Source: UBA3069 sp050633465
GTDB taxonomy: Bacteria; Pseudomonadota; Alphaproteobacteria; Rhodobacterales; Rhodobacteraceae
NCBI GenBank assembly: GCA_050633465.1
Contig: JBOEGO010000002.1
Coordinates: 248,001 to 312,000, forward strand
DNA length: 64,000 nucleotides
Direction: 5' to 3'
Made by a program: the position numbers and the translations under genes. Below are positions 24,510 through 34,252 of this stretch, in pieces (the first letter of the stretch is position 1; each line of letters opens with the position of its first letter). A model generated the notes under the pieces. That model was not told the DNA's origin. It did not search any database and saw only the letters and a program-made list of their open reading frames with translations.

Positions 24510-26504
24510 CTACTGATCCAGAAACGACCGCAGTTTGCGCGACCGCGAGGGGTGCTTCAACTTGCGCAGCGCCTTGGCTTCGATCTGGCGGATGCGTTCG
24601 CGGGTCACGCTGAACTGCTGGCCGACTTCCTCTAGCGTGTGGTCGGTGTTCATGCCGATGCCGAACCGCATCCGCAACACACGTTCCTCGCGCGGGGTCA
24701 GGCTGGCCAAAACGCGGGTCGTGGTTTCCTTCAGGTTTTCCTGAATCGCGCTGTCCAGCGGCAGCACCGCGTTCTTGTCCTCGATGAAATCGCCCAATTG
24801 GCTGTCTTCTTCGTCGCCAATCGGGGTTTCCAGCGAAATCGGTTCCTTGGCGATTTTCATCACCTTGCGCACCTTCTCCAAAGGCATCTGAAGCTTCTCT
24901 GCCAGTTCCTCGGGGGTTGGTTCGCGGCCGATTTCATGCAGCATCTGGCGACCCGTGCGCACCAGTTTGTTGATGGTTTCGATCATATGCACCGGAATAC
25001 GGATCGTGCGCGCCTGATCCGCGATCGAGCGGGTGATCGCCTGACGGATCCACCATGTGGCATAGGTCGAAAATTTATAACCGCGACGGTATTCAAACTT
25101 GTCCACGGCCTTCATCAGACCGATGTTACCCTCTTGGATCAGGTCAAGGAATTGCAGGCCACGGTTGGTGTATTTCTTGGCGATCGAAATCACCAGACGC
25201 AGGTTTGCCTCCACCATTTCCTTTTTGGCCTGACGCGCCTCTTTCTCGCCCTTTTGCACCTGATTCACGATGCGGCGGAATTCGGAAATATCCAGACCGA
25301 CATATTGACCGACCTGCGCCATATCGGCGCGCAGCTCTTCGACCTTGTCGGTGGAGCGTTCGATGAACATCTGCCAGCCACGGCCCGATTTCTCGGCCAT
25401 GCGCTCCATCCAGGTCGGGTCCAGCTCGTAACCGCGGTATTCATCCACGAATTCACGGCGGTTGATGCGGGCCTGATCCGCCAGTTTGACCATGGCGCTG
25501 TCAATCTGCATCACACGGCGGTTGATGCCATACAGCTGGTCGATCAGGGCCTCAATCCGGTTGTTATGCAGATGCAACTCGTTGACGAGCAACACAATTT
25601 CAGACCGCAATGACTGATAGGTCTGCTCGTCTGCGGCGTCGAACGACCCATCCTCGTTCAGGGTGGCCGAAATCCGGCTGTCCTGCATTTCGGACAGGTT
25701 TGCGTAATCATCGGCGATGCGGTCCAGCGTTTCCAGCACGCGCGGCTTTAGCGCGGCCTCCATCGCGGCAAGGCTCATATTGGCCTGCTCGTCCTCGTCA
25801 TCGTCATCATCGCTGGAAATCGGGTTGCCGTCGGCATCCAGCTCCTGTGCGCCCTCTGCCTTCTCGGGCTTTTCCGCGTTGGCGGCGGGGGCGGCACCGG
25901 GCGCGACCAATGGTTCGCCGCCCTCTTCGTCGCCCATGGTGTTGCCGAATGTGGTTTCCAGATCAATCACATCGCGCAGCAAGATGTCCTCGGACAGCAA
26001 TTCGTCGCGCCAGATGGTGATCGCCTGAAAGGTCAGCGGACTTTCACACAGGCCCGCGATCATGGTGTTGCGCCCGGCCTCGATCCGCTTGGCGATGGCG
26101 ATTTCGCCCTCGCGGCTCAACAGTTCGACCGACCCCATTTCGCGCAGATACATACGCACCGGGTCATCGGTCCGGTCCAGTTTTTCAGACGTGCCCGAGC
26201 CCAGCGTGATTTCGCGGTTCGATGCGGCCTCGACCACGGCGGTGGATTTGCCCTCCTCCTCCTCGGCCTCTTCATCCTCGATGATATTGATGCCCATTTC
26301 CGACAGCATCGACATCACATCCTCGATCTGCTCCGAGGACACCTGATCCGGCGGCAGAACCTGATTCAGCTGATCATAGGTGATATAGCCACGCTCACGG
26401 GCCTCTGCGATCATCTTTTTGACCGCAGCCTGACTCATATCAAGGGAACCGTCGGTATCCTGATCGTTGTTGTTCTGCTGGTCATCATTGTCCTTGGCGG
26501 CCAT
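24510..26504 (-). CDS. rpoD: RNA polymerase sigma factor RpoD (sigma 70)
   Basis: The primary sigma factor, 664 residues from ATG 26504, which has AGGAG 6 bases upstream; a 15-residue upstream extension is not needed. Region 1.1 includes ARERGYITYDQLNQVLPPD, region 2 has IQEGNIGLMKAVDKFEYRRG and FSTYATWWIRQAITR, and region 4 ends VTRERIRQIEAKALRKLKHP. Acidic low-complexity segments between regions 1 and 2 are usual for the family. It lies downstream of dnaG, the classic macromolecular synthesis arrangement. Confidence 0.98.
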   Translation of the reverse strand: MAAKDNDDQQNNNDQDTDGSLDMSQAAVKKMIAEARERGYITYDQLNQVLPPDQVSSEQIEDVMSMLSEMGINIIEDEEAEEEEGKSTAVVEAASNREITLGSGTSEKLDRTDDPVRMYLREMGSVELLSREGEIAIAKRIEAGRNTMIAGLCESPLTFQAITIWRDELLSEDILLRDVIDLETTFGNTMGDEEGGEPLVAPGAAPAANAEKPEKAEGAQELDADGNPISSDDDDDEDEQANMSLAAMEAALKPRVLETLDRIADDYANLSEMQDSRISATLNEDGSFDAADEQTYQSLRSEIVLLVNELHLHNNRIEALIDQLYGINRRVMQIDSAMVKLADQARINRREFVDEYRGYELDPTWMERMAEKSGRGWQMFIERSTDKVEELRADMAQVGQYVGLDISEFRRIVNQVQKGEKEARQAKKEMVEANLRLVISIAKKYTNRGLQFLDLIQEGNIGLMKAVDKFEYRRGYKFSTYATWWIRQAITRSIADQARTIRIPVHMIETINKLVRTGRQMLHEIGREPTPEELAEKLQMPLEKVRKVMKIAKEPISLETPIGDEEDSQLGDFIEDKNAVLPLDSAIQENLKETTTRVLASLTPREERVLRMRFGIGMNTDHTLEEVGQQFSVTRERIRQIEAKALRKLKHPSRSRKLRSFLDQ

Positions 26505-26775
26505 GAAGTTCTCCTGCTCGGCGCTGCCCCTTTCGGGGTGGCAATTCATCTGTCAAAGGCGCCGCGGCCTGCGCAGCACATCTTTGGTTTTGTCCCCTCG
26601 CGCCTTTGGCGCGCCCCATGCCAGCAACCGTTTTCACAATGGTTGCCGCAGGTGATTCGTTTCCAACCGAATCAATACCGTGATTCGTTGATTCGGTAAC
26701 CCGCATAAGCGGTCTTCTTTACGATAACGTCACTAAAACAACGCATATTCAAGAGCCAGAGCGATTCTTTCCTGC
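26505..26775. promoter_or_regulatory. rpoD upstream region with GATTCG repeats
   Basis: Between the dnaG stop and the rpoD start, four copies of GATTC or its complement occur within about 50 bases (26656-26700), including GATTCG-8-CGAATC. They probably mark the rpoD promoter or its control region. No gene is supported. Confidence 0.4.
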
Positions 26776-29082
26776 TCAATCGCCCGCTTTCCCGTCATCG
26801 CCCCCCAACCCGATTCGCCGCAACAGATCATCAAAGGCGTTGCGCTCCTCCCGATTGATATGCGCGCCGTTGGGTCCGGTGTCATAATGCGCGTTGTCCT
26901 CTTGCTCGCTGCGCGTGGCACGGTGATGCGCCTCTGCGGCCTGTTGCAACCGCCACGTCACGGCCTCGTCGGCCACCCCGGACAGCTCCTGCTCGGCCTC
27001 CTCGATTTCAGCCAAAAGCCCGCGTTCGGCGTGCAGTTTGGCCATTTCCTCGGCCAGCGTCATACGCGCCATAGCCTCGTCGCCCCAGCGCCGCACCGTC
27101 GGCGCAATGCGCACATGGGGCAAGGCGAACAGCATTTCAAGTGCCCCTGCCCCCACCTGTTGCGCCAGTATATGATAGAGCGGCGGCAGCGCAGAACCAG
27201 TGGCGGGCGCAGGTTTTTCCCCTGCCTGTTCCGCATCGGGATAGGGGTCGTAATCGCGCATTTCCGCCTCGTCCTCCATGCCCTCATACCCTTCGGGCAC
27301 GAACCGATCATCGAAATAGCTTTCGTCATAATCGGGAATTTCGGGCATGTCGGAGTCGTCCGCAATATCGGGCAGGTCCGCAATATCCTGCATATCCGAC
27401 ATGTCGGACAGGCCCGGCATGTCTGGCGATGTATCCCGTGACGCAGACGCGGGTTCGCTTGTGCTGCCGGGGTCCAGCGCCGCCATATCCAACCGCAACA
27501 ACATGTCGCGCACCGCAGCCATCGCCGCATCCAAACAGCGCATCCGCTCCAGTTGCGCCTCGAATTCCTCGATCAGGGAGGGTGTGCAGATCAAGGTGGC
27601 CAAAATCACCCCCTCGCGCAGGCGTTCCATCGTGTGGGCATCGCCCCCCGATGCCAAAGCGGATGCAACCGTGCTGGAAACCGGCACCGGCGCGGCTTGC
27701 CATTTGCCTGCACCCCGCGCTTTCCAGTTGCCCTTGCCCTGCTGGCCCTGCGCCACCCAGGGCCGTTTCTGGAATCCTTCGTTTCCGGCATCGCGGCGGC
27801 GGGTGCCAAACAAGTCCTCGCGCAGCGCCTGCACCGCATCCCCGTAATGACGCCGGATCGACGGGTCGCGGATCAGCCGGATTTTTTCGCGCAGCGCCTT
27901 GTCCAGACCGGCGCGGCGTTCGGGGCTGTCGAATATTTTTCCTTCGGTTTCGCGCTGCCACAGCAGGTTGACCATGGGCACCGCGCCATCCAGCACCTCT
28001 TGCATGGCGCTGGCCCCCTTGGCCTTGATCAAATCGTCAGGGTCCAACCCTTCGGGCAGAATTGCAAAACGCAGCGCCTGACCGGCCTCTAACAGCGGCA
28101 GCGCAATATCAATCACCCGCATCGCGGCGCGAATGCCGGCCTTGTCACCATCCAGCGCGATCACCGGTTCGGGGGAAATGCGCCACAACATCTGCAACTG
28201 GGTTTCCGTTACGGCCGTGCCCAGCGGCGCAACCGTGGCGTTGAACCCCGCCGCCGACAGGGCGATGACATCCATGTATCCTTCGGCCACCACCAATGTC
28301 TGGCCCTTGCCCGCCGCCTCTCGGGCGGGGCCTTGGTTGTATAGGGACCGGCCCTTGTCAAACAGCGGGCTTTCCGGCCCGTTCAGGTATTTCGCCCGCG
28401 CGTTCGGGTCCATCGCGCGCCCGCCGAAACTGATGCAACGGCCACGCGGATCACGGATCGGAAACATAATGCGACCGCGAAACCTGTCATATGGCGCACG
28501 CCCGTCATCGGGGGTGGCGGCCAGCCCCGCCTCGATCACCTTTTCCGCCGGAATGCCCTTTTGCGTCAGATGCGCCAGCAGCGCGTTGCCTTCGGGGGCG
28601 AACCCGATTTCGAAACGGTCACGGGTGGCGGCATTCATGCCCCGCTTGTCCAGATAGGCCCGCGCCGCAGTGGCCGCCGCGCCGCCCAGTTGCATCCGGT
28701 AGAATTTCACCGCCGCTTCGGTGATATCCGACAGGGCATCGCGTTTCTGTGCCTTTTGGGCTGCGGCCGCATCGCGAGCGGGCATCTGCATCCCTGCCTC
28801 GGATGCCAGAATGCGCACGGCCTCCATGAAATCCACGTTTTCGGTTTCGCGGATAAACGAAATCGCATCACCCTTGGCGTGGCAGCCGAAGCAATAGTAA
28901 AACCCCTTGCGGTCATCGACATGAAAAGAGGCGCTTTTTTCCTGATGGAAAGGACAAGGCGCCCACATGTCGCCCTTGCCCTGATTTGATTTTCGCTGGT
29001 CCCACATCACTTTGCGCCCGACAACCTGAGACAGGCTGACGCGTGTGCGCAATTCATCCAGAAAATTCGGTGGCAGACTCAT
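26776..29082 (-). CDS. dnaG: DNA primase DnaG
   Basis: Replication primase, 768 residues from ATG 29082 (MSLPPNFLDELR); a longer frame to 29148 lacks family resemblance. The zinc finger is CPFHQEKSASF and CFGCHAKGD, the TOPRIM region contains VVAEGYMDVIAL and ALDGDKAG. A C-terminal acidic linker full of Asp-Met, Asp-Ile and Pro repeats (about 27240-27430) is longer and more repetitive than usual. It precedes rpoD on the same strand. Confidence 0.96.
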   Translation of the reverse strand: MSLPPNFLDELRTRVSLSQVVGRKVMWDQRKSNQGKGDMWAPCPFHQEKSASFHVDDRKGFYYCFGCHAKGDAISFIRETENVDFMEAVRILASEAGMQMPARDAAAAQKAQKRDALSDITEAAVKFYRMQLGGAAATAARAYLDKRGMNAATRDRFEIGFAPEGNALLAHLTQKGIPAEKVIEAGLAATPDDGRAPYDRFRGRIMFPIRDPRGRCISFGGRAMDPNARAKYLNGPESPLFDKGRSLYNQGPAREAAGKGQTLVVAEGYMDVIALSAAGFNATVAPLGTAVTETQLQMLWRISPEPVIALDGDKAGIRAAMRVIDIALPLLEAGQALRFAILPEGLDPDDLIKAKGASAMQEVLDGAVPMVNLLWQRETEGKIFDSPERRAGLDKALREKIRLIRDPSIRRHYGDAVQALREDLFGTRRRDAGNEGFQKRPWVAQGQQGKGNWKARGAGKWQAAPVPVSSTVASALASGGDAHTMERLREGVILATLICTPSLIEEFEAQLERMRCLDAAMAAVRDMLLRLDMAALDPGSTSEPASASRDTSPDMPGLSDMSDMQDIADLPDIADDSDMPEIPDYDESYFDDRFVPEGYEGMEDEAEMRDYDPYPDAEQAGEKPAPATGSALPPLYHILAQQVGAGALEMLFALPHVRIAPTVRRWGDEAMARMTLAEEMAKLHAERGLLAEIEEAEQELSGVADEAVTWRLQQAAEAHHRATRSEQEDNAHYDTGPNGAHINREERNAFDDLLRRIGLGGDDGKAGD

Positions 29083-29222
29083 GCAGCGTATATAAGCCCA
29101 GCGCAGATCAATCAAAAGCCCCGATCCCGCCAGTCGGCCCAGTTCCACGCGAAACAGAGGTTCAGGCAGGGGGGCAGATTGCGCCCCCCCGTTTTATACA
29201 ACTTTATACAACCGCAGGCACG

Positions 29223-30662
29223 CTACAGCCCCTTGGCGCGGTAACTGGCCGCAACCCGTTCGATCGCCACGATAAAGGCGGCAGTGCGCAGATCCGGCAC
29301 ATCATCACGCCCGTGCCATACCTCGCGGATGGATTGATAGGCCGTGCGCATGGTGTCATCCAGACCGGACCGCACCAGCTCCAGCTCATCCGCGCCTTTC
29401 AGGTATTTATCCTTGAATTCGGGGCGCAGCGACCAGGCATCGCCAAGGTATCGGTCCAGGCGTTCCAACTCGTCCACCACCAATTGGTGGCGCGCTTCTT
29501 CTTGGCGGCGCTGCATCCGGCCAAAACGGATATGGGACAGGTTTTTCACCCATTCAAAGTAACTGACAGTCACCCCGCCAGCATTCGCAAAAGCATCAGG
29601 GATAATCACCGTGCCCTTGCGCCGCAGTATTTCATCAGCCGAGGCGGTGATTGGCCCGTTCGCGGCCTCGATAATCAACCGCGCCTTGATCATGCCCGCA
29701 TTGGCCGCGTGAATCGCCCCCTCCATCGCGGCAGGGATCAGGATGTCGCAGTCTTCTTCCAGAATTTCGGCACCATTGCTCACGAATGTCGCATCGGGGT
29801 AACCCGTCACACCGTCATGTCGCGCAATCCATTCGCGCAGCGCATCAATATCCAGCCCTTCGGGATTGCAGACCGCGCCGTCGCGTTCGACCACGGCAAT
29901 CACCTTGGCCCCGTCTTCCTGACTTAGGAATTTGGCTGCGTGATACCCCACATTGCCCAGCCCCTGAACAATCACGGTCTTGCCTTCCAACCCGCCCGTC
30001 AGTTTGGCCATGGCAATATCTTCGGGGTGGCGGAAAAATTCACGCAGGGCGTATTGCACGCCGCGCCCTGTGGCCTCGACCCGCCCGGCAATGCCGCCCG
30101 CATTCAACGGTTTGCCCGTCACGCAGGCCTTGGCGTTGATGTCGGTGGTGTTCATCCGCGCATATTGATCGGCAATCCATGCCATTTCGCGTTCGCCCGT
30201 GCCCATATCGGGGGCGGGCACGTTCTGGCTGGGATGGATCAGGTCACGCTTGATCAGCTCATAGGCAAAGCGGCGGGTGATCAGCTCCAGCTCGTGATCG
30301 TCCCATTGGCGCGGATCAATACACAATCCGCCCTTTGATCCGCCAAAGGGCGCTTCGACCAGCGCACATTTATATGTCATCAACGCCGCCAGCGCCTCGA
30401 CCTCGTCCTGATTGACCGATGTGGCGAACCGGATGCCGCCCTTGACCGGCTCCATATGTTCGGAATGCACAGACCGATAGCCGGTAAAGGTCTGCATCTG
30501 CCCGCGCAGCCGCACACCAAACCGCACCGTATAGGTGGCATTACACACCCTGATCTTCTCTTCCAGTCCCGGTGGCAGATCCATCAGCGCCACCGCGCGA
30601 TTGAACATCAAATCCACACTTTCGCGGAAACTTGGCTCCGCCTGCATCACGCCATCGGCCAT
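29223..30662 (-). CDS. gdhA: glutamate dehydrogenase (Glu/Leu/Phe/Val dehydrogenase family)
   Basis: A 479-residue hexameric-type enzyme. The substrate site has PVKGGIRFATSV and ALMTYKCALVEAPFGGSKGG with its catalytic Lys, then VPAPDMGTGEREMAW; the nucleotide-binding fold has VQGLGNVGYHAAKFL. ATG 30662 is preferred, about 9 bases after GGGAGA; a GTG two codons earlier is too close. It interconverts glutamate and 2-oxoglutarate. NAD or NADP preference cannot be judged safely. Confidence 0.92.
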   Translation of the reverse strand: MADGVMQAEPSFRESVDLMFNRAVALMDLPPGLEEKIRVCNATYTVRFGVRLRGQMQTFTGYRSVHSEHMEPVKGGIRFATSVNQDEVEALAALMTYKCALVEAPFGGSKGGLCIDPRQWDDHELELITRRFAYELIKRDLIHPSQNVPAPDMGTGEREMAWIADQYARMNTTDINAKACVTGKPLNAGGIAGRVEATGRGVQYALREFFRHPEDIAMAKLTGGLEGKTVIVQGLGNVGYHAAKFLSQEDGAKVIAVVERDGAVCNPEGLDIDALREWIARHDGVTGYPDATFVSNGAEILEEDCDILIPAAMEGAIHAANAGMIKARLIIEAANGPITASADEILRRKGTVIIPDAFANAGGVTVSYFEWVKNLSHIRFGRMQRRQEEARHQLVVDELERLDRYLGDAWSLRPEFKDKYLKGADELELVRSGLDDTMRTAYQSIREVWHGRDDVPDLRTAAFIVAIERVAASYRAKGL

Positions 30663-30987
30663 GGTCACTTCTCCCTCGGGGCGCGTTGCCCCGTCCTGTT
30701 GACGCCTTAATTTTGCACCAAGGACTTAGGATGAGGTTAACAGATTCCCGCCATCCTCCCCCCACTGACAAAATTTCCGGCGTGTCCCGGCTCACTTTGC
30801 CGCGATTACCCCGCGCAGCGAAGCCAATAGCGCCTCTATAACATGATTGTCCGCGATCTCGCACCCAAAGGTCTTAATTTGTCCTTAAGCTGCCAAAATT
30901 ACGCCTTTTTCTTCGTGCAAAAGATGCTCTGCAATACCTGCATTTGTTGGCAGGGAACGGTCATTCCGGCCGAGAGAGGTGAGTAAC
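30663..30987. promoter_or_regulatory. divergent promoter region of gdh and the Tad-like genes
   Basis: A 325-base gap. It holds the CtrA-type box at 30874-30888 and an AT-rich segment (AAAATTACGCC) just downstream of it. The left half contains the gdh promoter. No coding frame is supported. Confidence 0.6.
30874..30888. promoter_or_regulatory. CtrA binding site TTAA-N7-TTAA
   Basis: TTAA-TTTGTCC-TTAA is a perfect match to the alphaproteobacterial CtrA consensus. It lies about 100 bases before the first Tad-like gene. CtrA controls pilus, motility and gene-transfer genes in related bacteria, so it is the likely regulator here. Confidence 0.7.
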
Positions 30988-32436
30988 ATGCGAAACGCGT
31001 GGGAAAATGAAAAAGCGATGCTGGCCGCGGGAACCGCGGACCAAGCACTTGATCTGAAATCAGGTCTGGCAACGCATCTGAAAGCATTCCGCCGGAACGA
31101 GGACGGGGCTGTCGGGTTCATCCTCTCCATCGGAATAATGTTGTCCATCATGATTGTGGGCGGGCTTGGCATCGACTTTATGCGCCATGAACGCGAACGG
31201 GTGCGTATGCAAAATACGCTGGACCGTGCCGTGCTGGCCGCCGCCGATCTGGATCAGGAACTGGACCCCGCCGCCGTGGTCGCCGACTATTTCGCCAAGG
31301 CCAATGTGCGCGGCAATGTGTCAGGCACCAACATTGACGCCGGTCTGAATTATCGCACCGTTTCCGCCACCGCCTCTGGTCCGCTGGATTCGATCAGCAT
31401 GGCAGGTTCTGCGATGCCCGATGTGCTTGCCTCCTCCGAAGCAGAAGAACGCATCAACAAGGTCGAAATTTCGATGGTGCTGGATATTTCCGGCTCTATG
31501 GCCACCGGCAGCCGCATTTCAAACTTGCGTCAGGCTGGCAAAACCTTTGTCGATACGGTGCTGGGCACAGGTATGGGCGGGCAGGTTTCGATTTCGCTGG
31601 TGCCCTATTCGGAACATGTGAATGCAGGCCCGGACATCATCAACCGCTTGTCCTATAACTATATGCACAACTATTCGCACTGTCTGGAAATCCCCAACAG
31701 CGAATTCGGCTCTGCCTCGTTTGACACCGGCCGCCGCTATGATCAGGCGCAGCACTTCCAGTGGAACTCGGGCAGCCGCAACGAGGTCGAAGACACCGTT
31801 TGCCCGCAATATTCCTACGAACGCATCCGCCCGATGAGCCAGGACGCGAACGCGCTGAAAACCCAGATCAACGATCTGGAACCGCGTGCGGGCACCGCGA
31901 TCTATATGGGTATGAAATGGGGGGTCGCCTTTCTTGATCCGTCGATGCAGAGCATGGTTTCCAGCCTGTCGTCCGCTGGCATCGTTGACCATGAATTCAA
32001 TGGTCGCCCCTCTGCCTATACCGACCCGGACACGCTGAAAACCGTGATCCTGATGACGGATGGTATCAACTCGAACTCCAACCGGATCAACTCGCGTTAC
32101 TACCAGACCCGTTACAACCATCAGGACCACTGGGCGCGCTATAACTTCCAATGGTATCTGAACAACTATGTGAACTCGCGCGACCGTAGCAACTGGGACT
32201 ACCAACACATGAGCACAAGCACCGCCAACAGCCTGCTGGACAACATCTGCGACGCCGCCAAGGAAAAAGGCATCGTGGTCTGGTCGATCGGGTTCGAGGT
32301 GGACAGCACCGGTGCCGACATCATGCAAAACTGCGCATCCAGCCCCGCCCATTTCTTCCGCGTCGAAGGTGTTGAAATCACCGAGGCATTCCGCACCATC
32401 GCCCGCCAGCTGAACCAGCTGCGCCTGACACAGTGA
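30988..32436 (+). CDS. TadG-like pilus-assembly protein with von Willebrand factor A domain
   Basis: A 482-residue protein. A cytoplasmic N-terminus is followed by one membrane helix (about 41-63, containing AVGFILSIGIMLSIMIVGG), a TadE/TadG-like segment, and a vWA domain with the metal-site motif DISGS (166-170) and later TDGI. I use ATG 30988, 6 bases after GAGGTGA, rather than the GTG at 30979, which touches the ribosome site. It heads a three-gene operon of Tad-type minor pilin or assembly proteins; the vWA domain is probably periplasmic. Confidence 0.85.
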   Translation: MRNAWENEKAMLAAGTADQALDLKSGLATHLKAFRRNEDGAVGFILSIGIMLSIMIVGGLGIDFMRHERERVRMQNTLDRAVLAAADLDQELDPAAVVADYFAKANVRGNVSGTNIDAGLNYRTVSATASGPLDSISMAGSAMPDVLASSEAEERINKVEISMVLDISGSMATGSRISNLRQAGKTFVDTVLGTGMGGQVSISLVPYSEHVNAGPDIINRLSYNYMHNYSHCLEIPNSEFGSASFDTGRRYDQAQHFQWNSGSRNEVEDTVCPQYSYERIRPMSQDANALKTQINDLEPRAGTAIYMGMKWGVAFLDPSMQSMVSSLSSAGIVDHEFNGRPSAYTDPDTLKTVILMTDGINSNSNRINSRYYQTRYNHQDHWARYNFQWYLNNYVNSRDRSNWDYQHMSTSTANSLLDNICDAAKEKGIVVWSIGFEVDSTGADIMQNCASSPAHFFRVEGVEITEAFRTIARQLNQLRLTQ

Positions 32437-32444
32437 GGACCGAC

Positions 32445-32999
32445 ATGACACATTCCATGTTTTCCCGGCTCAAGCAGCGCATCAAACGGTTTCGTGCCGA
32501 ACAGGATGGCTCGCAAACGGTCGAATTCATCACCGTGCTGCCGTTTTACTTTTTCTTCCTGTTCTGGGGGGTCGAGGTGGGCCTGAGCACCCTGAAAAAC
32601 ACCGAGCTGGAACGCGCCTTGGACATGACAGTCCGTGACATCCGGCTGGGCACAGGGGCCGCGTTCCAACACGACGACATCAAGGATGCGATCTGCGACC
32701 GCATGGCCATCGCCAAAAACTGCGAAGCCAACCTGCAACTGGAAATGATCACCCGTGATCTGCGCAACTGGTCCGCACCGCCCGCCGATGCCAACTGCAT
32801 CGACCATGCCGAAGAAAGCAACCCGGTGCGTGCCTTCAACAACGGTGGCGACAACCAGTTGATGATCCTGCGCGCCTGCCTGAAGTACAAACCCGTGCTG
32901 CCCTGGACCGACATGGCCGAAATCATGGAAGCAAATGGCGACAGCTCCGGCTACAGCCGTATGATCGCCTCCTCTGCTTTCGTGCAAGAACCCCGTTGA
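32445..32999 (+). CDS. TadE-like pilus-assembly protein
   Basis: A 184-residue single-pass membrane protein. The N-terminal DGSQTVEFITVLPFYFFFLF is the TadE pilin-like segment, with Glu at the expected place in the hydrophobic stretch. AGGA precedes ATG 32445 by 5 bases; a GTG at 32433 overlaps the upstream stop and is less likely. It sits between TadG-like and another TadE-like gene and probably forms a prepilin-like complex with them. Confidence 0.82.
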   Translation: MTHSMFSRLKQRIKRFRAEQDGSQTVEFITVLPFYFFFLFWGVEVGLSTLKNTELERALDMTVRDIRLGTGAAFQHDDIKDAICDRMAIAKNCEANLQLEMITRDLRNWSAPPADANCIDHAEESNPVRAFNNGGDNQLMILRACLKYKPVLPWTDMAEIMEANGDSSGYSRMIASSAFVQEPR

Positions 33000-33010
33000 G
33001 GAGAGAGAGC

Positions 33011-33631
33011 ATGACATTCCAACCCCGACTTTCCAACGACCGGCACAATGCCACGCAGTCTGGCGGCCTGATGCGCCGCACGGCAACGCAGCTGGGCCGC
33101 CGCCTGTCCCGTTTCCGCAAGGATGAAACCGGCGTTATGGCGGTCGAGGCAGCAGTGATCGCGCCCATGCTGGCCGCCGCCGTTCTGTCCTCCTTTGCCT
33201 TCTTTGACGGGTTCCGCGCCTCGGGCGTCAACATGAAAGCCGCCTATACGGTGTCCGACATGATTTCGCGGGAAACGGATTTCATCAACGATGAATATCT
33301 GGATGGCGCTTTGGGCCTGTTCAATTTCCTGTCCAAATCACAGGATTCCGCCAAAATGCGGGTCACCGTGGTGCGCTGGGACGGCAACAACAACATCTAT
33401 AAACTGGACTGGTCCAAGGTGCGCGGCGGCCCCGCCGCACTCAGCAACACCGATGTGCGCAACATGGCCGACAAACTGCCCGTGATGGTGCATAACGAAC
33501 GCATGATCCTGGTGGAAACATGGACCACCTACGACAGCTTCAAAGAGGTGTTCCCGCAGCAGGAATTCTATCACTACGTCTTCACCCGCCCGCGGTTCGC
33601 CCCGCAAGTGGTCTGGAGCGACGACGCCTGA
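33011..33631 (+). CDS. TadE/TadG-like pilus-assembly protein
   Basis: A 206-residue protein. DETGVMAVEAAVIAPMLAAA is the TadE-like membrane segment with Glu in the prepilin-like motif; the remainder is periplasmic and contains two short conserved-looking Trp regions (VVRWDGNN, VETWTTYDSF). GAGGAGAGAG precedes ATG 33011. It closes the operon before a strong terminator. Confidence 0.82.
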   Translation: MTFQPRLSNDRHNATQSGGLMRRTATQLGRRLSRFRKDETGVMAVEAAVIAPMLAAAVLSSFAFFDGFRASGVNMKAAYTVSDMISRETDFINDEYLDGALGLFNFLSKSQDSAKMRVTVVRWDGNNNIYKLDWSKVRGGPAALSNTDVRNMADKLPVMVHNERMILVETWTTYDSFKEVFPQQEFYHYVFTRPRFAPQVVWSDDA

Positions 33632-33660
33632 TCATACGCGTTCCCTGGCGCGAAAATAAC

Positions 33661-33692
33661 AAAAGGCCGGGCATTGCGCCCGGCCTTTTGCC
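33661..33692. terminator. bidirectional rho-independent terminator
   Basis: A perfect 12-bp stem AAAAGGCCGGGC / GCCCGGCCTTTT with a 5-base loop separates the Tad-like operon from the convergent membrane-protein gene. A or T runs flank both sides, so it can act for both. Confidence 0.88.
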
Positions 33693-33718
33693 GTTTTTCC
33701 CATGGCGCAATCGCCGCG

Positions 33719-34252
33719 CTAATCCTTGACCACCCGCATCTGGATCATTTCCGCCAGCGCCTTGCCCGCGCCCGCCTGTGTCACACCGCCGACCCCCACG
33801 CGTTTGCCATGGGCCCAGAACAGGCCCGGCTGCCAGCGCCGCGTGATGCGTTTGCGCAACCGTAATGTGAACCCGTTGGACGGTTTCACCGCCAGCGCAC
33901 CGCGATCAACCGATGTGATGTTGGACAGTTCGGTGATCACGCGGCCCTCTCCGTCCAGCAGCGCGGTTTCGGTCAGCACCAGCCGCCCCTTGGTGGCCTG
34001 CCCCAGCAGGGTGGCCAGCATGAAAACGCCCAGACCCAGCGCGAACATCACAAACCGCCAGCCCAGCGCCGCCTCATGGCTTTTCCACGCCAGCACGCAC
34101 AACAGCACGCCCAGCGCATACAGAACCGCCAGCGCGAAATAGCGCCGTGCGGGTGCGGCGCGCAGTTCAAACAGGCTGCCATCGGGGCGCGGTTCCATGC
34201 CCATGGCACCGACATCGCCAAACCCCGGATCTGTTCCCAAATTATTCGTCAT
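33719..34252 (-). CDS. membrane protein with a PH-like C-terminal domain
   Basis: A 177-residue protein from ATG 34252 (MTNNLGTDPG). Two hydrophobic helices (YFALAVLYALGVLLCVLAW and FVMFALGLGVFMLATLLG) are followed by a cytoplasmic beta-rich part (GRLVLTETALLDGEGRVITE) resembling bacterial PH domains. Function is unknown. It converges with the Tad-like operon and is separated from it by the shared terminator. Confidence 0.65.
   Translation of the reverse strand: MTNNLGTDPGFGDVGAMGMEPRPDGSLFELRAAPARRYFALAVLYALGVLLCVLAWKSHEAALGWRFVMFALGLGVFMLATLLGQATKGRLVLTETALLDGEGRVITELSNITSVDRGALAVKPSNGFTLRLRKRITRRWQPGLFWAHGKRVGVGGVTQAGAGKALAEMIQMRVVKD

Noticed and set aside
24639..25613. 324-codon plus-strand frame inside rpoD
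   Set aside because: It is antisense to rpoD and has the His-rich composition of a shadow.
29160..29222. terminator after gdh
   Set aside because: The G-run/C-run hairpin has its T-rich side in the direction opposite to gdh transcription, so I do not call it a gdh terminator.
29043..29927. 294-codon plus-strand frame antisense to dnaG and gdh
   Set aside because: Both strands' true genes are clear housekeeping genes; this is a shadow frame.
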